DNA of 64,000 nt. Source: Cupriavidus cauae (GTDB lineage Bacteria; Pseudomonadota; Gammaproteobacteria; Burkholderiales; Burkholderiaceae). A program made the position numbers and the translations under genes. Below the pieces are notes generated by a model. It was not told the origin of the DNA, did not search any database, and saw nothing but the letters and a program-made list of their open reading frames with translations. The DNA is taken from positions 1-64,000 of the forward strand of contig NZ_VWRN01000023.1 of the NCBI RefSeq assembly GCF_008632125.1, given 5' to 3'. Position 1 is the stretch's first letter. The number at the start of each line of letters is the position of its first letter. Positions 59,771-64,000 of the stretch are shown one piece after another.

Positions 59771-61437
59771 GACGCCGGCGTCCCGTTCTGCTCGGCCATC
59801 TGCCGCAGCCGGAAACGCTGCAGCTTGCCGGTCTCGGTGCGCGGCAGCGCGTCGACGAAGTGGATGCGGCGCGGATACTTGTACGGCGCGATCTGCCGCT
59901 TGACGTGCTCCTGCAGCGTGACGCGCATCGCATCGTCGCCGTGGAAGCCGGGTCGCAGCACCACATAGGCGGCCACCACCTGGCCGCGCCCGTCATCGGG
60001 CGCGCCGACCACGCCGCACTCGGCCACCGCTTCGTGCTGCATCAGCGCGGCCTCGACCTCGGGACCGGCGATGTTGTAGCCGGCGGAGACAATCATGTCG
60101 TCCGAACGCGCCTGGTAGAAGTAGTAGCCGTCGGCGTCCATCACGAAGGTATCGCCGGGCAGGTTCCAGCCGTCGCGTACGTAGTTGGCCTGGCGCGGAT
60201 CGTCCAGATAGCGGCAGCCGGTCGGCCCCTGCACCGCCAGCTTGCCGGGCACGCCGGGCGGCAGCGTCTGCATGTTCTCGTCGACAATGCGCGCGACATA
60301 GCCGGGCACTACCTTGCCGATCGCCCCCGGGCGCACCTCGTCGCCGGCGCTGGAGATGAAGATGTGCATCATCTCGGTGCCGCCGATGCCGTCGATCATC
60401 TCGATGCCGGTCGCCGCCTTCCAGCTCTGGCGCGTGGCGTCGGGCAGCGCCTCGCCGGCCGACACGCTTTTCTTCAGGCTCGACAGGTCGTAGCGCCCCG
60501 CCGCCGCGGCCATCTGGCGATAGAAGGTCGGCGCGGTGAAGACGATGGTCGCGCGCGCGTCCTGGATCAGCGCCAGCAGCGTCTCCGGCGTCAGCTTCTC
60601 GGCCAGCACCGTCGAGGCGCCGGCCCGCAGCGGGAAGCACAGCAGCCCGCCCAGGCCGAAGGTGAAGGCCAGCGGCGGCGTGCCGCAGAACACGTCGTCG
60701 GCCGTGGGTTTAAGCACATGGCGCGGGAACAGGTCGCACATCGCCAGCACGTCGCGATGGAAATGCACGGTGCCCTTGGGCTGGCCGGTGGTGCCACTGG
60801 TAAAGGCGATCAGGCAGATGTCGTCGCTGGCGGTATCGCAGGCGGCGAAATCGTCGGGCTTGCCTTCCAGCGCCGCCTCGAGCGAGCCCGGCCCGCTGCC
60901 GTTGAAGCACAGCACCTGCCGCATCGTCGGACAGTGGAACTCGCCGCCCTCGCGCATGTTCGCGTCCAGCTCGTCGCGCAGCCGCGCATCGCACAGCGCG
61001 GCGCCCACCTCGGCGCGATCGATTACCTGCTTCAGTTCGCGCGCGCGCAGCAGCGGCATCGTCGGCACCGCGATCAGGCCGGCCTTCAGCGTCGCCAGCA
61101 GGCTCGCGGCCATCATCAGGTTGTTGGGACCGCGCAGCAGGATGCGGTTGCCGGGCACCAGTCCCATGTCCTCGGTCAGCACGCGCGCGATGCGGTTGGT
61201 CAGCGCGGCCAGCTCGGCATAGCTGACGGTGGCGAACCCGCCGGCGCTGCCGGCATCGGGATAGCGGATCGCGATCCGTTCGCCGCGGCCCTCGCGCACA
61301 TGGCGATCGACCAGTTCCACCGCCGCGTTGAACCGCTCGGGATAGCGCGTGTCGTCGTTGAACAGGAACTGCGGCCAGGCCTCGCGCGGCGGCAGGCGGT
61401 CCTGGGCGAAGGTATCGATGTGGGCTGTGCTCGCCAT
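59767..61437 (-). CDS. Aryl-CoA ligase, benzoate/2-aminobenzoate type
   Basis: ANL-superfamily enzyme forming an aromatic acyl-CoA from acid, ATP and CoA. The 556-residue protein has the AMP-binding loop [13 protein letters not shown] (about 211-223), [23 protein letters not shown] and the C-terminal Lys motif [13 protein letters not shown]. It resembles the benzoate-CoA ligase family, in particular 2-aminobenzoate-CoA ligases, but the substrate cannot be fixed by eye. The thioesterase overlaps its 3' end and acyl-CoA dehydrogenase lies 44 bp upstream. Confidence 0.85.
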   Translation of the reverse strand: MASTAHIDTFAQDRLPPREAWPQFLFNDDTRYPERFNAAVELVDRHVREGRGERIAIRYPDAGSAGGFATVSYAELAALTNRIARVLTEDMGLVPGNRILLRGPNNLMMAASLLATLKAGLIAVPTMPLLRARELKQVIDRAEVGAALCDARLRDELDANMREGGEFHCPTMRQVLCFNGSGPGSLEAALEGKPDDFAACDTASDDICLIAFTSGTTGQPKGTVHFHRDVLAMCDLFPRHVLKPTADDVFCGTPPLAFTFGLGGLLCFPLRAGASTVLAEKLTPETLLALIQDARATIVFTAPTFYRQMAAAAGRYDLSSLKKSVSAGEALPDATRQSWKAATGIEMIDGIGGTEMMHIFISSAGDEVRPGAIGKVVPGYVARIVDENMQTLPPGVPGKLAVQGPTGCRYLDDPRQANYVRDGWNLPGDTFVMDADGYYFYQARSDDMIVSAGYNIAGPEVEAALMQHEAVAECGVVGAPDDGRGQVVAAYVVLRPGFHGDDAMRVTLQEHVKRQIAPYKYPRRIHFVDALPRTETGKLQRFRLRQMAEQNGTPAS

Positions 61438-61481
61438 GGCTGTCTCCTTGATGGGCGGCGCTCGTTCTGTGGAGCGCGCGG

Positions 61482-62702
61482 TCAGGACCGCGGTTGCCGC
61501 GCGGCCAGCGTTTCGCGCGCGACGATCAGCTTCTGCACTTCGGTGGCGCCCTCGTAGATGCGCAGCGAGCGGATCTCACGGTACAGGCTCTCGACCCGGC
61601 TGCCGATGCGTACGCCAAGTCCGCCAAACAGCTGCACCGCGCGATCGATCACCATCTGCGCGTTCTCGGTCGCGGTCATCTTGGCCATCGCGGCCTCGCG
61701 GGTCGTGCGGACCGGAGCGCCGCCTTGGGTGCCGCCCTGACTGCGGCCCGCGCCGGTATCGCGCAGCCACGCCGCACGCCAGGTCAGCAGCGCGGCCGCG
61801 TCGAGCGCGGTCGCCATCTCGCCGAGCGCGGCCTGCGTCAGCTGCAGGTCGGCCAGCTTGCCGCCGAACATCGGGCGCGCGGTGGCCCGCGCGATCGCTT
61901 CATCGAGCGCCGCGCGGCCGAAGCCAAGCGCGGCGGCCGCGACCGAGGCGCGGAAGATGTCCAGCGTCATCATTGCCAGCTTGAAGCCCTGCCCCGGCTC
62001 GCCCAGCCGCTGCGAGACCGGCACGCGGCAGCCCTCGAAACGCAGCGTGGCCAACGGATGCGGCGCCATCACGTCGATGCGCTCGGCGATCCGCAGGCCC
62101 GGCGTATCGGCATCGACGACGAAGGCCGTGATGCCGCGCGCGCCGGGCGCCTCGCCGGTGCGCGCGAACACGCAGTAGAAGTCGGCGATGCCGCCGTTCG
62201 ATATCCACGTCTTGGTGCCGTCGAGCACGTAGTGGTCGCCGTCCAGCGTCGCGTTGCACTGCATCGCGGCGACGTCGGAACCGGCCTCCGGTTCGGACAG
62301 CGCGAAGGCCGCGATCGCCTCGCCGCGCGCCACGCGCGGCAGATAGCGCTGGCGCAGCGTCTCGTCGCCCGCCAGCGTGATCGCGCCCGAGCCCAGGCCC
62401 TGCATCGCGAAAGCGAAGTCGGCCAGCCCGTCATGGCGCGCCAGCGTCTCGCGCAGCAGGCACAGCGCGCGCGAATCGAGCTGGTCGAGCGCCCCGCCAT
62501 GGGCGCGCGGCACGCAGTAGCGCAGCCAGCCGGCTTCGCCGAGCTGGCGCACCAGCGCGCGGCAGTCCGCGTCGACATCGGCGCCGGGCGCATGCGGCTG
62601 CGCGGACAACGAGCGCGCGCACCAGGCGTCCAGCTCGCGCGCCAGCGCGCGGTGCGCGTCGTCGAAGAAAGGCAGCGCCAGATCGTCTTGCCAGCCGGTC
62701 AT
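61482..62702 (-). CDS. Acyl-CoA dehydrogenase
   Basis: FAD enzyme introducing an alpha,beta double bond into an acyl-CoA. The 406-residue protein has [16 protein letters not shown] (flavin/substrate signature), the [15 protein letters not shown] region and the C-terminal [19 protein letters not shown]. The Glu of YEGAT (about 385) is the position of the catalytic base in short/medium-chain enzymes. GAGGGAA precedes ATG 62702. A Gly/Gln-rich insert ([15 protein letters not shown]) lies before the last helices. It sits between crotonase and ligase genes. Confidence 0.9.
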   Translation of the reverse strand: MTGWQDDLALPFFDDAHRALARELDAWCARSLSAQPHAPGADVDADCRALVRQLGEAGWLRYCVPRAHGGALDQLDSRALCLLRETLARHDGLADFAFAMQGLGSGAITLAGDETLRQRYLPRVARGEAIAAFALSEPEAGSDVAAMQCNATLDGDHYVLDGTKTWISNGGIADFYCVFARTGEAPGARGITAFVVDADTPGLRIAERIDVMAPHPLATLRFEGCRVPVSQRLGEPGQGFKLAMMTLDIFRASVAAAALGFGRAALDEAIARATARPMFGGKLADLQLTQAALGEMATALDAAALLTWRAAWLRDTGAGRSQGGTQGGAPVRTTREAAMAKMTATENAQMVIDRAVQLFGGLGVRIGSRVESLYREIRSLRIYEGATEVQKLIVARETLAARQPRS

Positions 62703-62740
62703 GTCAGTTCCCTCGGTTGCCTTCACTGAGTCACCTTCAC

Positions 62741-63592
62741 TCAGTTGCCTTCGAACACGGGCTTCGCCTTGGCGACGAAGGCCTCGTAGGCGCGGCGGAA
62801 GTCGCCGGTCTGCATGCAGATCGCCTGGGCCTGCGCCTCGGCCTCGATCGCCTCGTCCAGCCCCATGTTCCATTCCTGGTGCAGCAGCTTCTTGGTGACG
62901 CCATGCGCGAAGGTCGGGCCCGCGGCCAGTTGCGCGGCCAGCGCGGCGGCCTCGTCGCGCAGGCGTTCCGGCGCGTGCAGCGCATTGAAGAAGCCCCACT
63001 GCAGCCCTTCCTGCGCGCTCATCGCGCGGCCCGTGTACAGCAGCTCGCTGGCGCGTCCCTGGCCGATCATGCGAGGCAGCAGCGTGCAGGCGCCCATGTC
63101 GGCGCCGGCCAGGCCGACTCGAACGAACAGGAAGGCGGTACGCGCCGATTCGGTCGCCAGACGCATGTCGGAGGCCAGCGCGATCATCGCGCCCGCGCCA
63201 GCGCAGACGCCGTCGACCGCCGCGATGATCGGTTGCGGACACGCCCGCATCGCCTTGACGAGGTCGCCGGTCATGCGCGTGAAATCCAGCAGCTCGGGCA
63301 TCGCCATCTTCGTCAGCGGGCCGATGATCTCGTGCACGTCGCCGCCCGAGCAAAAATTGCCGCCTGCGCCCTGCACCACCACCGCCTTGATATCGTTCGC
63401 ATAGACCAGCGCGCGGAACAGATCGCGCAGTTCCGCGTAGGCGTCGAAGGTCAGCGGGTTCTTGCGCTCGGGGCGGTTCAGCGTCACGGTGCCGACCTTG
63501 CCGTCATCGGATACCGACCACAGGAAGTGGCGCGGCGCGAAGTCCGCGAAGCCCCGCTTTTGGTGGCGCATGTCCAGTGCGATCTCGTTCAT
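62741..63592 (-). CDS. Enoyl-CoA hydratase/isomerase-family protein, atypical active site
   Basis: Crotonase-fold protein, 283 residues. The oxyanion-hole motif [11 protein letters not shown] (about 79-89) and the GVCAGAGAM segment (128-136) are present. By hand alignment to rat crotonase, Glu144 falls on Met136 and Glu164 on Phe156, so both hydratase glutamates are missing. An Asp stands in [10 protein letters not shown] (Asp165). Such family members may be hydrolases, isomerases or ring-opening enzymes. GAG precedes ATG 63592, and 8-bp repeats lie directly upstream. Confidence 0.88.
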   Translation of the reverse strand: MNEIALDMRHQKRGFADFAPRHFLWSVSDDGKVGTVTLNRPERKNPLTFDAYAELRDLFRALVYANDIKAVVVQGAGGNFCSGGDVHEIIGPLTKMAMPELLDFTRMTGDLVKAMRACPQPIIAAVDGVCAGAGAMIALASDMRLATESARTAFLFVRVGLAGADMGACTLLPRMIGQGRASELLYTGRAMSAQEGLQWGFFNALHAPERLRDEAAALAAQLAAGPTFAHGVTKKLLHQEWNMGLDEAIEAEAQAQAICMQTGDFRRAYEAFVAKAKPVFEGN

Positions 63593-63604
63593 CTGCGTTC
63601 TCTC

Positions 63605-63668
63605 GTCGATGTGTCGATGTGTCGGTGTGTCGGTGCGTCGGTGCGTCGGTGCGTCGGTGTGTCGATGT
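63605..63668. repeat. Eight-copy 8-bp repeat before the crotonase gene
   Basis: Eight consecutive units gtcgatgt / gtcggtgt / gtcggtgc begin 12 bp upstream of the crotonase ATG and fill most of the 132-bp gap to the SDR gene. Being 8 bp, changes would alter spacing, not coding. Confidence 0.88.
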
Positions 63669-63724
63669 CTCTGTGCCGATATCCCGGTGTATGGTTTCGT
63701 CGCTCGCCGCCGCGGAAAGCCGGT

Positions 63725-64000
63725 TCAGCCCGCCATCACCTCGCCGCCGGCCACCGCGATGGCCTGGCCCGTGATCGCACTCGCGGACGGCCGGCACAGC
63801 CACGCCACCGCGTCGGCCACTTCATCGGGATCCACCAGCCGACGCTGCGGATTGCGGCCGGCCAGTTCGGCGCGCGCCTGCTCTTCCGTGCGGCCGGTCT
63901 TGCTCACGATATTGGCCACCGCCTCGCGCACGATGTCGGTATCGGTATAGCCGGGACAGACCGCATTGACCGTGACGCCGCTGCGCGCCAGCTCGAGCGC
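63725..64000 (-). CDS. SDR-family oxidoreductase, 5' part outside window
   Basis: The C-terminal 91 residues of a short-chain dehydrogenase/reductase. The frame is open to base 64000 and reads [20 protein letters not shown], the conserved segment after the catalytic Tyr-Lys. It ends [14 protein letters not shown], typical of 3-hydroxyacyl-CoA dehydrogenase-like SDRs. The active site itself lies beyond the window. It is upstream of the crotonase on the same strand and so probably in the same operon. Confidence 0.88.
   Translation of the reverse strand, partial: ALELARSGVTVNAVCPGYTDTDIVREAVANIVSKTGRTEEQARAELAGRNPQRRLVDPDEVADAVAWLCRPSASAITGQAIAVAGGEVMAG

Overview
The window is chromosomal DNA from a high-GC betaproteobacterium, most likely a Burkholderiaceae member close to Cupriavidus or Ralstonia. 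I base this on the gene orders (trxA-rho-mtfA-rpmE2; carA-leuE type-carB-greA-DUF4149-yhbY/rlmE-ftsH-folP-glmM-pstSCAB-phoU-phoB-phoR-ppk/ppx), the protein sequences and the GC-rich codon use. It is almost all core genome. I saw no insertion sequence, prophage, integrase, CRISPR array or rRNA. The genes at both ends (dnaX and an SDR dehydrogenase) run off the window.

Layout. 1-4.3 kb: dnaX, the class II (B12) ribonucleotide reductase nrdJ and the 4.5S SRP RNA. 4.5-12 kb: the AddAB recombination nuclease-helicase and a small unknown protein. 12.5-19.4 kb, plus strand: thioredoxin, Rho, MtfA, ribosomal protein bL31 type B, a GT39-like membrane protein and a MATE exporter. 19.5-21.6 kb, minus strand: gltX followed by an Ala-Glu-Asp tRNA cluster with its own promoter. 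22-30 kb: a patatin-like lipoprotein, a NlpC/P60 hydrolase and the yejABEF peptide transporter. 30.4-34.3 kb, plus strand: fabI, tRNA-Pro, tRNA-Arg, a second-type infA, sixA and an ornithine-lipid acyltransferase (olsB). 34.5-45.5 kb: a phosphate island with ppx and ppk divergent, then phoR, phoB, phoU and pstBACS on the minus strand, with two clear Pho boxes at pstS and one candidate between ppx and ppk. 45.6-58.3 kb: glmM, folP, ftsH, rlmE / yhbY, DUF4149, greA, carB, a LysE-type exporter and carA. 58.6-64 kb: a minus-strand catabolic cluster (SDR, crotonase, acyl-CoA dehydrogenase, aryl-CoA ligase, thioesterase, Rid-family protein) that looks like CoA-dependent aerobic aromatic (aminobenzoate-type) degradation.

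The most unusual feature is the number of short degenerate tandem repeats (units of 6, 8, 9, 11, 12 and 16 bp), both in frame inside ordinary enzymes (AddA, AddB, thioesterase) and between genes. The largest is a 16-bp array at 33173-33379 upstream of olsB. I found no convincing undescribed multi-gene system. The best leads are the repeat family, the Pho/ornithine-lipid link, and the atypical crotonase and Rid protein (both lacking canonical catalytic residues) in the aryl-CoA cluster. Several start codons here are non-ATG (infA TTG, ftsH TTG, carA GTG, probably folP TTG), each chosen from the ribosome binding site and family alignment.
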